Below the pieces are notes generated by a model. The model was not told where the DNA came from, searched no databases, and worked only from the letters and a program-made list of their open reading frames with translations. From Stenotrophomonas nematodicola (GTDB taxonomy: Bacteria; Pseudomonadota; Gammaproteobacteria; Xanthomonadales; Xanthomonadaceae), in contig NZ_WIAY01000001.1 in the NCBI RefSeq assembly GCF_009467805.1, positions 1,444,873 to 1,508,872 of the forward strand: a stretch of DNA of 64,000 nt. Direction: 5' to 3'. Positions 35,184 to 44,488 of this stretch are shown piece by piece. Position 1 is the first letter of the stretch. Each line of letters begins with the position of its first letter. The position numbers were made by a program, and so were the translations under genes.

Positions 35184-35690
35184 ATGCCACCGTTGAGAAT
35201 GCCCACCGCCTCGGTAGCCGACACCGACACCCTGTTCCGGCTGATGCAGCTGTACTACTTCGACGCATCCCGGTGGAGCGGCGAGAACATCCAGCCCGAC
35301 GGTCTGTACGACTGCACACGAAGCGATGTCGAGGCCACCCTGCGCGAGCAGCCGACGTGGGCGCGATTGCTGTGGTGGGAGGACACGCTGTGCGGCTTTG
35401 TGCTGGTGGACGACGTCGCGTTCCAGGGCCAACCGATACGCGAGCTGGCCGATCTGTTCGTCCTGCCCACACACCGGGGCAAAGGCATCGCCACCGCCGT
35501 CGTTGCGGCGCTGGTCACGCCGCAGAGCGGGCAATGGTTGCTGGCCACCTGGCGCAGGGATCTGCAGGCGAAGGCGTTCTGGCAGCGGAACCTGCCGAGG
35601 ATGGGCGTGGAGGTCACCGTTCCTGTACAGGACGACGAATCCGACTTCGATATTCGCCTCATCCGGCGCGCCGGCATGACGCCGGACTGA
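35184..35690 (+). CDS. GNAT family N-acetyltransferase
   Basis: A 168-residue GNAT protein. The core is WEDTLCGFVLVDDVAF, ELADLFVLPTHRGKGIATAVVAALV (acetyl-CoA pyrophosphate loop, RGKGIA) and the C-terminal QWLLATWRRDLQAKAFWQRN segment. The substrate cannot be predicted. AAGGAG at 35169-35174 could serve either the ATG at 35184 (9 bases) or a GTG at 35181 (6 bases). It is divergent from the exported PEP-synthase-like gene and converges on tRNA-Val across a bidirectional terminator. Confidence 0.85.
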   Translation: MPPLRMPTASVADTDTLFRLMQLYYFDASRWSGENIQPDGLYDCTRSDVEATLREQPTWARLLWWEDTLCGFVLVDDVAFQGQPIRELADLFVLPTHRGKGIATAVVAALVTPQSGQWLLATWRRDLQAKAFWQRNLPRMGVEVTVPVQDDESDFDIRLIRRAGMTPD

Positions 35691-35751
35691 TCCTGCAGGC
35701 CTGCGTCGCGGCGGCGGGTGTGATCGCGCTGCCCGCCGGGTTCACGCCAAC

Positions 35752-35780
35752 AAAAAAGCCCCCGTTTCCGGAGGCTTTTT
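35752..35780 (-). terminator. Intrinsic terminator of tRNA-Val (bidirectional)
   Basis: On the minus strand, AAGCCTCCG-GAAA-CGGGGGCTT followed by six T. On the plus strand it has an equal stem and TTTTT, so it can also end the GNAT transcript. Confidence 0.85.
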
Positions 35781-35791
35781 CGACTGAATTA

Positions 35792-35866
35792 TGGTGGGCG
35801 GTGCAGGGTTCGAACCTGCGACCCTTGCCGTGTGAAGGCAATGCTCTACCGCTGAGCTAACCGCCC
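35792..35866 (-). tRNA. tRNA-Val (anticodon CAC)
   Basis: A 75-base cloverleaf on the minus strand: acceptor GGGCGGT/ACCGCCC, D arm GCTC-AGCGGTA-GAGC, anticodon stem TTGCC/GGCAA with loop TTCACAC, T arm GCAGG-TTCGAAC-CCTGC, and an encoded CCA. The loop gives anticodon CAC, reading GTG codons, the preferred valine codon in this GC-rich DNA. A strong promoter lies just upstream and a terminator 12 bases downstream. Confidence 0.97.
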
Positions 35867-35884
35867 GGTGCTGCTGAGCCGCTC

Positions 35885-35912
35885 ATTATAGGGCGGCAAA
35901 TTTTCACGTCAA
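35885..35912 (-). promoter_or_regulatory. Promoter of tRNA-Val
   Basis: TTGACG (35907-35912) and TATAAT (35885-35890) on the minus strand, separated by 16 bases. The -10 is a perfect consensus, ending 18 bases before the mature 5' end. It is the best sigma-70 promoter seen in the window. Confidence 0.85.
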
Positions 35913-35931
35913 CGGTTTTCCTGAAATTTCT

Positions 35932-36285
35932 TCACATCGTGTGCGTGGGCTTGTCCGAGGTGATGATGCCGGCCAGCAGCGTCTCGATCTTGTGCCGTAC
36001 GGCCTCGCCTTCGGTGCCTTCGGCGAGCTGTACGCCGATGCCGGCGGCGCGGTTGCCCTGCGCACCGGCCGGGGTCACCCAGATCACCTTGCCGGCCACC
36101 GGCAGGCGCTCGCTGGAGTCCGGCAGGGTCAGCAGCAGGAACACCTCGTCGCCGAGGAAGTAACGCTTGGGCGTGGGCACGAAGATGCCGCCGTTCTTCA
36201 CGAACGGCATGTATGCGCTGTACAGCGCGGCCTTGTCCTTCACGGCCAGGGACAGGATGCCCTGGCGGGCGTTGGTGGCGCTCAT
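35932..36285 (-). CDS. pilZ: PilZ domain protein (type IV pilus assembly)
   Basis: A 117-residue PilZ: GILSLAVKDKAALYSAYMPFVKNGGIFVPT, then LPDSSERLPVAGKVIWVTPAG and GIGVQLAEG. The RxxxR and (D/N)xSxxG c-di-GMP motifs of PilZ-domain receptors are missing, as in the founding Pseudomonas PilZ, which does not bind c-di-GMP and works with PilB and FimX in pilus biogenesis. It is the last gene of the long minus-strand cluster and overlaps holB by 4 bases, the standard arrangement in Xanthomonadaceae. Confidence 0.95.
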   Translation of the reverse strand: MSATNARQGILSLAVKDKAALYSAYMPFVKNGGIFVPTPKRYFLGDEVFLLLTLPDSSERLPVAGKVIWVTPAGAQGNRAAGIGVQLAEGTEGEAVRHKIETLLAGIITSDKPTHTM

Positions 36286-37241
36286 GCTCTAGTTCCCCTT
36301 GGGTGCCGCTCGTTGACCTTGTTCCAGGCCAACAACAATTCCACCACCGCCAGATCGGCGCGCACGGTGGTGCGCAGCAGGTCGCGGGTTCGGTTGGCGG
36401 CGTCGAACCACGACGCCAGCTTGTGCAATCGGTCCGGATCGGTCAAGCCGCCGCCCGCCGCCTGGGCCAGCGCGAGGTCGGCGGCATGGCGCAGGCGCAG
36501 CGCGCCGTGCTCGTCGCCGGTCCAGCGCTGGGCCAGTTCCACCGCGCCGGCGCGGCCGGCCACCAGCGATTCCAGATCGGTGGCCACCTGGCGGCGCAGC
36601 GCCAGGCCATCTTCGCGCAGCCAGTCATCGGCCAGGCCGGGATGACCGCGCGCGGCGTCGAGGGCTTCGCGCGCACTGGCGTCGCTGTGGCCCTGCGCCT
36701 GCAGCCACGCCAGTGCTTCCTCGCGCGGCGGCAGCTTGAACTCCAGCCGCTGGCAGCGGCTGCGCACGGTCGCCGGCAGGCGCGCCGGGTCGCTGCTGAT
36801 CAGCCACAGGTAGCGGCCGGGCTGCGGCTCTTCGAGGGTCTTGAGCAGCGCGTTGCAGGCGGCGCGATTGATCGCATCGGCCGGATCGACGATCACGACC
36901 TGGGCAATGCCGTACTGCGGGGTGAGCGCCAGCTTCTGCGAGATCTCGCGCACCTGCTCGATCACGATCTCGGTGCGCAGCTTGTCGCCGGACTTGTTGG
37001 GAATGAACGAGATCAGTTGCAGGTCCGGGTGGGTACCGGCGGCAATCAGCTGCGCGCTGCGCTTGGCCGCCGCCGGTTCGCCACGCCCGAGCACATGTTC
37101 GGCCAGGCGAAGCGCAACCGCGCGCTTGCCCAGCCCGGCCGGGCCGCAGATGAGCAGGCCGTGGCCCAGGCGGCCGGCATCCAGCGCGGCCACGGTCTGG
37201 TCGTAGGCGCGCTGCTGCCAGGGTGAGAACGTATCAGTCAT
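36282..37241 (-). CDS. holB: DNA polymerase III delta' subunit
   Basis: A 319-residue clamp-loader subunit: GLLICGPAGLGKRAVALRLAEHVLG (P-loop-like), VVIVDPADAINRAACNALLKTLEEPQPGRYLWLIS, and the SRC-type segment VRSRCQRLEFKLP with the conserved arginine. The zinc-knuckle cysteines of the E. coli protein are absent. It overlaps tmk by 8 bases and pilZ by 4. Works with DnaX (encoded at 57 kb in this window). Confidence 0.95.
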   Translation of the reverse strand: MTDTFSPWQQRAYDQTVAALDAGRLGHGLLICGPAGLGKRAVALRLAEHVLGRGEPAAAKRSAQLIAAGTHPDLQLISFIPNKSGDKLRTEIVIEQVREISQKLALTPQYGIAQVVIVDPADAINRAACNALLKTLEEPQPGRYLWLISSDPARLPATVRSRCQRLEFKLPPREEALAWLQAQGHSDASAREALDAARGHPGLADDWLREDGLALRRQVATDLESLVAGRAGAVELAQRWTGDEHGALRLRHAADLALAQAAGGGLTDPDRLHKLASWFDAANRTRDLLRTTVRADLAVVELLLAWNKVNERHPRGTRA

Positions 37242-37902
37242 GGGCAGGCTCCTGTGCCAGCCACGCGTCCACCGCGGCCACCACCGACCGCGCCACGCCG
37301 GCCTGGTCCTGGCCGGCGTCGATCAGGCGGAAACGCGCGGCGTCATCGCTGGCGCGCTGGCGGAATACCGCGCGCACCCGCTGGAAGAAATCGTCCTGCT
37401 CGCTCTCGATGCGGTCCGGCCACAGATCGCGGCCATTGGCGCGGGCGCGGCCCACGGCCACGTCCACATCCAGCAGCAGGGTCAATCCCGGCAGCAGGCC
37501 GACGGCGCGGCGCTCGAGGTCGGCAATCCAGGCCGCATCGAGGCCGCGTCCGCCGCCCTGATAGGCGTAACTGGAATCAGTGAAACGGTCGCTGATGACG
37601 TAGGCGCCGCGTTGCAGGGCTGGCTGGATCACCTCGCGCACATGCTGGGCGCGCGCGGCGAACACCAGCAGCAGCTCGGCTTCGGCCGACAGCGGCTCGG
37701 CGGCGATCTCCGCATCGGGGGTGAGCACCAGCGCGCGGATGCGCTCGGCCAGCGGCGTGCCGCCGGGCTCGCGGGTCAGCAGCACCTCGTGGCCCCGCGC
37801 GTGCAAGGCATCGCGCAGGGCGTTGATGGCCGTGGTCTTGCCCGCGCCCTCGCCGCCTTCCAGGCTGATCAGGCGCGGGTGGCGCAGCAGCGAAACCGTC
37901 AT
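37234..37902 (-). CDS. tmk: Thymidylate kinase
   Basis: A 222-residue dTMP kinase: P-loop ISLEGGEGAGKTTAINAL, the TREPGGTPLAERIR loop with the substrate arginine, VISDRFTDSSYAYQGGGRGLD (DR[YFH] motif), and LLPGLTLLLDVDVAVGRARANGRD. It phosphorylates dTMP to dTDP. It overlaps mltG by 4 bases upstream and holB by 8 downstream, so the group is translationally coupled. Confidence 0.97.
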   Translation of the reverse strand: MTVSLLRHPRLISLEGGEGAGKTTAINALRDALHARGHEVLLTREPGGTPLAERIRALVLTPDAEIAAEPLSAEAELLLVFAARAQHVREVIQPALQRGAYVISDRFTDSSYAYQGGGRGLDAAWIADLERRAVGLLPGLTLLLDVDVAVGRARANGRDLWPDRIESEQDDFFQRVRAVFRQRASDDAARFRLIDAGQDQAGVARSVVAAVDAWLAQEPAHD

Positions 37903-38957
37903 TGCGGTGCCGCCTGGCTGCGCTGCTGGCGCAGCTGCTGCAGGTAACGCGCGACCGCGGCGTTGTGGTCGGTGTAGTTGGCCGAGAACACATGCGCGCC
38001 GCTGCCGTCGCCAACCGCCACGAAATACAGCGCGTCGCCGGCGGCCGGCTGCGCGGCCGCATGCAGGGCGTCGCGGCCGGGCATGGCGATCGGGGTCGGG
38101 GTGAGGCCGGCGCGGGTGTAGGTGTTGTACGGCGTGTCGGTGGTCAGGTCGCGCTTGCGGATGTTGCCGTCGTAGCGGCTGCCGATGCCGTAGATCACCG
38201 TCGGATCGGTCTGCAGGCGCATGCCGATCTTCAGGCGGCGCACGAACACGCCGGCAATCTGGGGGCGCTCGCTGGGCAGCGCGGTTTCCTTCTCGATGAT
38301 CGAGGCGAGGATCAGCAGCTCATACGGTGAATTCAGCGGCAGATCGTCGGCGCGGCTGTCCCACGCGGCGGTCAGCGCCTTCTCCATTGCGGCATGGGCG
38401 CGCTTGAGCACGTCCAGGTCGCTGTCGCCACGCTGGTAGACGTAGGTCTCCGGCAGGAAGCGGCCTTCGGGGTGCTCGCCCGGGAAGCCCAGCGCCTTCA
38501 TCAGCGCGGCGTCGTCCATGTCATCGGTGGTGTGGCGCAGCGGATCGGCACGCTTGAGCGCGGCGCGCACCTGGCGGATGTTCCAGCCTTCGACGATGGT
38601 CAGCCGGTGCTGAAGCACGCGGCCCTGACGCATGCGGATGAGCAGTTCGCGCGGGGTGAGGCCGGCGTCGAGCGCGTACTCGCCCACCTTGAGCTTGCCG
38701 GCGGCATCGAGCTGGCGTGCCAGCAGTGTCCACTGGGTATCGTTGCCTTCGTCCACACCGGCAGCACGCAGCTTGCCCAGCACCGTATTCAGGCCATCGC
38801 CGGAGGCGATCACCACGCTGGACTGGTCCGGGGTGATCGGCGCGTCGGCAAAGCGGCTCTGGTCGTGCCAGAACCAGGCACCCACTGCCGCCAGCACCAG
38901 GCCGCCCAGCAGCAGCACCGCCAGCACGGCCAGACATCCCCGCTTCGCACCCGCCAT
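37899..38957 (-). CDS. mltG: Endolytic murein transglycosylase MltG
   Basis: A 352-residue YceG family enzyme. There is one N-terminal membrane segment (CLAVLAVLLLGGLVLAAVGAWFW), a LysM-like region and the catalytic core ILASIIEKETALPSERPQIAGVFVRRLKIGMRLQTDPTVIYG, whose glutamate in EKET is catalytic. It cleaves nascent glycan strands and terminates peptidoglycan elongation. The ATG at 38957 follows GAGG by 5 bases; a GTG two codons upstream lies inside that ribosome site. Confidence 0.96.
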   Translation of the reverse strand: MAGAKRGCLAVLAVLLLGGLVLAAVGAWFWHDQSRFADAPITPDQSSVVIASGDGLNTVLGKLRAAGVDEGNDTQWTLLARQLDAAGKLKVGEYALDAGLTPRELLIRMRQGRVLQHRLTIVEGWNIRQVRAALKRADPLRHTTDDMDDAALMKALGFPGEHPEGRFLPETYVYQRGDSDLDVLKRAHAAMEKALTAAWDSRADDLPLNSPYELLILASIIEKETALPSERPQIAGVFVRRLKIGMRLQTDPTVIYGIGSRYDGNIRKRDLTTDTPYNTYTRAGLTPTPIAMPGRDALHAAAQPAAGDALYFVAVGDGSGAHVFSANYTDHNAAVARYLQQLRQQRSQAAPQ

Positions 38958-38989
38958 GTTCACCTCGTGTCGTTATTCAGTGCGCGGCA

Positions 38990-39004
38990 CCGGCCAGCGG
39001 CCGG
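38990..39004. repeat. REP-core palindrome between mltG and pabB
   Basis: CCGGCC-AGC-GGCCGG, 6-bp arms, in the 73-base gap between mltG and pabB. It has the same core as the SMAG-like copy at 14494. Confidence 0.5.
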
Positions 39005-39030
39005 CACCCCGTCGGACAGCATACCGTGGC

Positions 39031-40386
39031 TCAGTCCTGCCGCCCCAGCGCACGCAGCAGGCCACGCGCCTTGGCACGGGTTTCGTCCAGTTCCTTGACC
39101 GGGTCCGAATCGACCACGATGCCGGCACCGGTGCGGAACACCGCCGTGTCGGCGGCCACTTCGGCGGTGCGGATCAGGATGTTCAGGTCCAGGTCGCCAT
39201 CACGGTTCAGCCAGCCGAACGCGCCGGTGTAGGCGCCGCGTGCGGTCTGCTCCAGCTCGGCAATGATCTGCATGCAGCGCACCTTGGGGCAACCGGTGAT
39301 GGTGCCGCCGGGGAACGTGGCGGCGATCACCGCGCCGGGGCTGACATCCTGGCGCAGGCGACCACGCACGTTGCTGACGATGTGATGCACGTGGGCGTAG
39401 CTTTCCACCGTCATCAGCTCGTCGACCTCGACGCTGCCGGGCGTGCAGATGCGCCCCAGGTCGTTGCGTTCCAGGTCGATCAGCATGACGTGCTCGGCAC
39501 GCTCCTTGGGATGGCCCACCAGCTCCTGGATGCGCGCGGCATCGTCGTCGCCGGCGAAGCGCGGGCGCGTGCCGGCGATCGGACGGGTCTGCACGTCATC
39601 GCCATGCACCGAGACCAGGCGCTCGGGGGAGGAGCTGACCACTGCCCTGCCCTGCGCCATGAACAGGCCGGCGAACGGGGCCGGATTGGCCACCCGCAAC
39701 TGGGCATACAGGGCCTGCGGCGACAGCGGCTGGGCGAACTGCGCTGCCCAGCGGCGCGACAGGTTGACCTGGAACACATCGCCGGCGCGCAGGTAGTCGA
39801 TCACCTTGCCAACACCGTCGGTGAAGCGCTGCGGGGCGTCTTCCGTCACGTCGGCCGGCGGCTGCCAGGCCGGCAGCGGTGCCAGCGTGGTGGATGCCTG
39901 CACATCGGCCAGCAGGGTCGGCAGCAGCCCGGCGTGGTCGGTTTCGCAGATGGCGTGGTACTGGCCGAGAACGCGGTCGTGCAGCACGGCGGCCGGGCAG
40001 CGCAGGGCCAGTGCGGAGGGCAGGCCGTCGGCGCGCGCGGGCACCTGCAGCACGGTTTCGATCTGCCCGGCCAGTTCATAGTCCAGCATCAGCGCCCAGC
40101 CGCCGCGGAACGGCAGCATGGTCTCCTCGCGGGGCAGGCGCAGGGCCGCCCAGTGCGCATCCAGCGCCTCGAGAAAGCTGCCGGCGTGGGCGGTGCCGTC
40201 AGCGTCGCGGACCACGCCGTCGGCGTGCAGCGCCAGCGCCTGGCCGTTGGCCATCAGCAGCAGGTCCCAGCGCCCCTGGGCGGTGCCCGAGGCGGTGGAC
40301 TCCATCAGCAGCGGATAGCGCGAGGGGTCCATGCGCTGCAGCGCGAGCAGATCGGTGGTGGCGGGCAACGGCTGGATCTGGAGCAT
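39031..40386 (-). CDS. pabB: Aminodeoxychorismate synthase component I
   Basis: A 451-residue chorismate-binding enzyme that makes 4-amino-4-deoxychorismate for folate. Motifs: AGDVFQVNLSRRWAAQF, RPIAGTRPR, ELVGHPKERAEHVMLIDLERNDLGRI, HIVSNVRGRLR, and FPGGTITGCPKVRCMQII with the chorismate lysine. It is told from TrpE by the PIAGT motif with lysine replaced pattern and by the operon: pabB next to mltG and fabF is the classical pabB/C neighbourhood, although no pabC lyase gene is present between them here. Confidence 0.93.
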   Translation of the reverse strand: MLQIQPLPATTDLLALQRMDPSRYPLLMESTASGTAQGRWDLLLMANGQALALHADGVVRDADGTAHAGSFLEALDAHWAALRLPREETMLPFRGGWALMLDYELAGQIETVLQVPARADGLPSALALRCPAAVLHDRVLGQYHAICETDHAGLLPTLLADVQASTTLAPLPAWQPPADVTEDAPQRFTDGVGKVIDYLRAGDVFQVNLSRRWAAQFAQPLSPQALYAQLRVANPAPFAGLFMAQGRAVVSSSPERLVSVHGDDVQTRPIAGTRPRFAGDDDAARIQELVGHPKERAEHVMLIDLERNDLGRICTPGSVEVDELMTVESYAHVHHIVSNVRGRLRQDVSPGAVIAATFPGGTITGCPKVRCMQIIAELEQTARGAYTGAFGWLNRDGDLDLNILIRTAEVAADTAVFRTGAGIVVDSDPVKELDETRAKARGLLRALGRQD

Positions 40387-40427
40387 GGCAGGGAACCGGA
40401 AAGGAGCGCGGGGGCCAGATACACCAA

Positions 40428-40446
40428 GGCCGCCATGATGGCGGCC
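40428..40446 (-). promoter_or_regulatory. Intercistronic hairpin fabF-pabB
   Basis: GGCCGCCA-TGA-TGGCGGCC, perfect 8-bp arms, in the 87-base gap after the fabF stop. No T-run; a possible attenuation or RNA-processing site. One of a series in this cluster. Confidence 0.5.
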
Positions 40447-40473
40447 CGGGCGCGGGGTACGACGGTGCGCGGA

Positions 40474-41736
<1,263 letters not shown>

Positions 41737-41795
41737 TGCAGATTCTCCTGACCCGGGTGTTGCGGGTATGACGCGGTACAACGCTCAAATGCACA

Positions 41796-41813
41796 GGGCC
41801 GCATGTGCGGCCC
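41796..41813 (-). promoter_or_regulatory. Intercistronic hairpin acpP-fabF
   Basis: GGGCCGCA-CA-TGCGGCCC (minus strand), perfect 8-bp arms, 60 bases before fabF. No poly-T follows. It may set the relative expression of the abundant ACP and FabF by partial termination or RNA processing. Confidence 0.5.
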
Positions 41814-41872
41814 CATGAGTTTGCCGCACGCGGTCGCGGCGATTGCCACGGCCGCGCGCAAGCCGCCTGACA

Positions 41873-42112
41873 TCAAGCCTTGACGTGGGCGTTGATGTAG
41901 TCGATCGCAGCCTGGACGGTGCTGATCTTTTCGGCTTCTTCGTCCGGGATCTCGCACTCGAACTCTTCTTCCAGCGCCATCACCAGTTCAACGGTGTCCA
42001 GCGAGTCAGCGCCCAGGTCATCGACGAACGATGCGCTGTTGGTGACTTCTTCTTCCTTGACGCCAAGCTGTTCGACGACGATTTTCTTGACGCGTTCTTC
42101 GATGGTGCTCAT
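41873..42112 (-). CDS. acpP: Acyl carrier protein
   Basis: A 79-residue highly acidic [21 protein letters not shown] at the start and the phosphopantetheine site [18 protein letters not shown] with the modified Ser near residue 38. The ATG at 42112 has GGAG upstream; the longer frame is the leader region. It carries growing acyl chains for FabD/G/F/H encoded around it. Confidence 0.98.
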   Translation of the reverse strand: MSTIEERVKKIVVEQLGVKEEEVTNSASFVDDLGADSLDTVELVMALEEEFECEIPDEEAEKISTVQAAIDYINAHVKA

Positions 42113-42179
42113 TGGATATCGCTCCAGATGGAGTAGTGGTTCAAAAATGACGCCATCCGGTGAGGGATGACCGTGGGAT

Positions 42180-42185
42180 AGTGTA
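42180..42185 (-). promoter_or_regulatory. Candidate -10 of an internal acpP promoter
   Basis: TACACT on the minus strand, 68 bases before the acpP start, in an unusually long 153-base gap after fabG. The hexamer 17 bases upstream is poor (TGCAAG). A dedicated acpP promoter is common because ACP is very abundant. Confidence 0.35.
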
Positions 42186-42265
42186 GTGGAAACCAGCGAC
42201 GCCTTGCATCGCTGCAAAACATCTTTCAGATCAACCACTTGCGGCGCGATCCCTGCGCCACATGC

Positions 42266-43009
42266 TTACGGCATGTACATGCCGCCGTTCACATGGAGGG
42301 TTTCGCCGGTGATGTAGCTGGCCGAGGGACCGGCCAGGAACGCCACCGCATTGGCGATGTCGGACGGTTCGCCGAGGCGCTCCAGGGCGATCGACTTGAC
42401 CAGACCGGTGCGCTGCTCTTCCGGCAGGGCCTTGGTCATGTCGGTATCGATGAAGCCCGGCGCCACGACGTTGACGGTGATGCCGCGCGAACCGATTTCC
42501 TTGGCCAGCGACTTGGAGAAGGCAATGATGCCGGCCTTGGCCGCCGCGTAATTGGCCTGGCCGGCGTTGCCGGTCACGCCGATCACCGAGGCGATGTTGA
42601 TGATGCGCCCCTTGCGCGCCTTCATCATGCCGCGGATGACAGCCTTGGAGGTGCGGAACACGCTGGTGAGGTTGGTGTCGAGGATGGCCTGCCAGTCCTC
42701 GTCCTTCATGCGCAGCAGCAGGTTGTCGCGGGTGATGCCGGCATTGTTGACCAGGATGGTGATCGCACCGAATTCCTTGGCGATGCCGTCCAGCACGGCG
42801 TCCAGCGCGGCCGCGTCGGTGACGTTCAGCGCGCGGCCGTGGCCGCCCACGGCGGCCAGGCGCTCGCCGATGGCGGCGGCACCGGCGTCGGTGGTGGCGG
42901 TGCCGATCACGGTCGCGCCCTGCGCGGCCAGTACGTCGGCGATCGCCGCGCCGATGCCACGGCTGGCGCCGGTCACCAGTGCGATTTCACCCTGAAGGGG
43001 CTTGCTCAT
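42266..43009 (-). CDS. fabG: 3-oxoacyl-[acyl-carrier-protein] reductase
   Basis: A 247-residue FabG, NADPH-dependent. IALVTGASRGIGAAIADVLA is the cofactor site, ILVNNAGITRDNLLLRMKDEDW is specific to FabG, with the serine in IINIASVIGVTGNAGQANY and Tyr-x3-Lys in NYAAAKAGIIAFSKSLA. The tail ITGETLHVNGGMYMP is also typical. It sits between fabD and acpP, the conserved order. Confidence 0.98.
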   Translation of the reverse strand: MSKPLQGEIALVTGASRGIGAAIADVLAAQGATVIGTATTDAGAAAIGERLAAVGGHGRALNVTDAAALDAVLDGIAKEFGAITILVNNAGITRDNLLLRMKDEDWQAILDTNLTSVFRTSKAVIRGMMKARKGRIINIASVIGVTGNAGQANYAAAKAGIIAFSKSLAKEIGSRGITVNVVAPGFIDTDMTKALPEEQRTGLVKSIALERLGEPSDIANAVAFLAGPSASYITGETLHVNGGMYMP

Positions 43010-43081
43010 CTGTGTTTCCTCGGACGGGACCGGTCAGCAGCGCAGGCACAGGGCCATGCCGTTGCGGAGGCAGTCGAAAAA

Positions 43082-44026
43082 TCAGGCAGCCCAGGTCTCG
43101 CGGGCAGCTTCAAAATCAGCGGGCGTGGACAGTGTGCGCGCGTCCAGCGTTTTGTCGATGCGCTTGATCAATCCGCTCAGGACCTTGCCCGGGCCACACT
43201 CGGCCACACGGACAACGCCACGGGCGGCCAGCGCCTGCACGCAACCGGTCCATTGCACCGGCAGGTACAGCTGCTGGACCAGCGCCTGGCGGATCGCATC
43301 AATGCCGTCATGGATGCGGGCATCCACGTTCTGCACCACCGGCAGCGCCGGGGCGTGCCAGTCCAGGCCGGCCATCGTTTCGGCCAGGCGGTTGGCGGCT
43401 TCGCGCATCAGCGGGGTGTGCGAGGGGACGCTGACGGCCAGTTTGACCGCCTTGCGCACGCCCTTGTCGGCCAGCAGCGCCAGCGCGCGGTCGACCGCGG
43501 CCGCATCGCCGCCGATCACGATCTGGCCGGGCGAATTGTAGTTGGCCGGAACCACGACCTGGCTGCCGGCGGCCTGCTCGCAGACCTCCAGCACCAGCGC
43601 ATCCTCGGCACCAAGCACGGCAGCCATCGCGCCGACGCCGGTGGGCGCGGCATCCTGCATGAGCTGGCCGCGCAGGCGCACCAGATGGGCGCCATCGCGA
43701 AGCGACAGGGCGCCCGCCGCGACCAGGGCAGTGTATTCGCCCAGGCTGTGGCCGGCCAGGACCGCCGGCTGGGCACCGCCCACGGCATTCCAGACACGCC
43801 ACACGCCAATGCTGGCGGCCAGCAGCGCCGGCTGGGTGTACTCGGTGCGGTTGAGCATTTCCTCGGGACCGCCCTGCGAGAGCGCCCACAGGTCCACGCC
43901 GGCACCGTCGGACGCTTCGCTGAAGGCCTCACGCACCTGGGGGTGCAGTTCGGCCAGTTCGGCGAGCATGCCCACGGACTGCGAGCCCTGGCCTGGGAAC
44001 ACGAAAGCGAGATTGGAATCGGTCAC
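43082..44026 (-). CDS. fabD: Malonyl CoA-acyl carrier protein transacylase
   Basis: A 314-residue FabD. AFVFPGQGSQSVGMLAEL starts the fold, the nucleophile elbow is GHSLGEYTALVAAGAL, and VPSHTPLMREAANRLAE holds the second-shell region with catalytic His. The start is a GTG at 44026 (TDSNLAFVFPGQG), since the in-frame sequence upstream is intergenic. It is separated from fabH by the kinase-like gene and a 462-base gap full of hairpins, so it probably has its own promoter. Confidence 0.96.
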   Translation of the reverse strand: MTDSNLAFVFPGQGSQSVGMLAELAELHPQVREAFSEASDGAGVDLWALSQGGPEEMLNRTEYTQPALLAASIGVWRVWNAVGGAQPAVLAGHSLGEYTALVAAGALSLRDGAHLVRLRGQLMQDAAPTGVGAMAAVLGAEDALVLEVCEQAAGSQVVVPANYNSPGQIVIGGDAAAVDRALALLADKGVRKAVKLAVSVPSHTPLMREAANRLAETMAGLDWHAPALPVVQNVDARIHDGIDAIRQALVQQLYLPVQWTGCVQALAARGVVRVAECGPGKVLSGLIKRIDKTLDARTLSTPADFEAARETWAA

Positions 44027-44186
44027 GCGGTCATCCGCCTGCAAAAATCGAACGGCAAATGATAAGGGCGAACACCGCCCTCCGTCTGTACTGACGCGTA
44101 TTGAGGGGGCTGGGCGCGGCGCGTACAGCCCCTTCAAGCGAACGGCAACAGCACCTAGGCTGCACGGTCCCTGATGAGGACCGCGA

Positions 44187-44274
44187 CGAGTGGGGGTGCG
44201 GGACACGCCGTGAATACGTCCCTGTAGGCGCGTAGAAAACATCCATGTTTTCTACGGTCCCACACCCCCACTCG
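44187..44274. repeat. Long stem (18 bp, one mismatch) enclosing the first tag hairpin
   Basis: CGAGTGGGGGTGCGGGAC at 44187-44204 pairs with GTCCCACACCCCCACTCG at 44257-44274; 17 of 18 positions are complementary. The 52-base loop contains the 15-base tag and the inner palindrome, so the RNA or a single DNA strand could form a two-level cruciform. Confidence 0.8.
44215..44255 (+). repeat. Tagged hairpin, copy 1
   Basis: The tag TACGTCCCTGTAGGC (44215-44229) is followed after 2 bases by a perfect palindrome with 11-bp arms, GTAGAAAACAT (44232-44242) and ATGTTTTCTAC (44245-44255), with CC between them. The centre reads CATCCATG. Confidence 0.8.
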
Positions 44275-44430
44275 CCCGGTCCCCGCACGGTGCGTCGGTG
44301 CGCATGGAACGGGCAGAAGCGGGTGCAGCGGGCTGGCGTGGCACAGCGAACGCTGTATGCGGTGACGTGGATTGCCCATGCGCGCCGGCCAACTGTCGGC
44401 GGTGCGGCGTGCGTGGGTTCACGGGACCCT

Positions 44431-44469
44431 TCGCCGCATGGATGCGGCGATGGAGCCTACAGGGACGTA
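44431..44469 (-). repeat. Tagged hairpin, copy 2 (inverted)
   Basis: On the minus strand the same tag TACGTCCCTGTAGGC (44455-44469, identical in all 15 bases) is followed after 4 bases by the palindrome TCGCCGCAT-CC-ATGCGGCGA (44431-44450). The arms differ fully from copy 1 but the CATCCATG centre is kept. Confidence 0.8.
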
Positions 44470-44488
44470 CTTCAACCAGCGCTTTCGA

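Larger units (their letters stand above)
44027..44488. other. Gene-free region with tagged hairpin pair and long stem
   Basis: This gap between the kinase-like gene and fabD is unusually structured. It contains the hairpin GGTCC/GGACC at 44166-44182, an 18-base stem (44187-44204 with 44257-44274), and an inverted pair of a 15-base tag, each followed by a perfect palindrome (see separate entries). The remaining 150 bases (44275-44430) show no gene or recognisable RNA. The fabD promoter should lie in 44027-44165. Confidence 0.8.
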
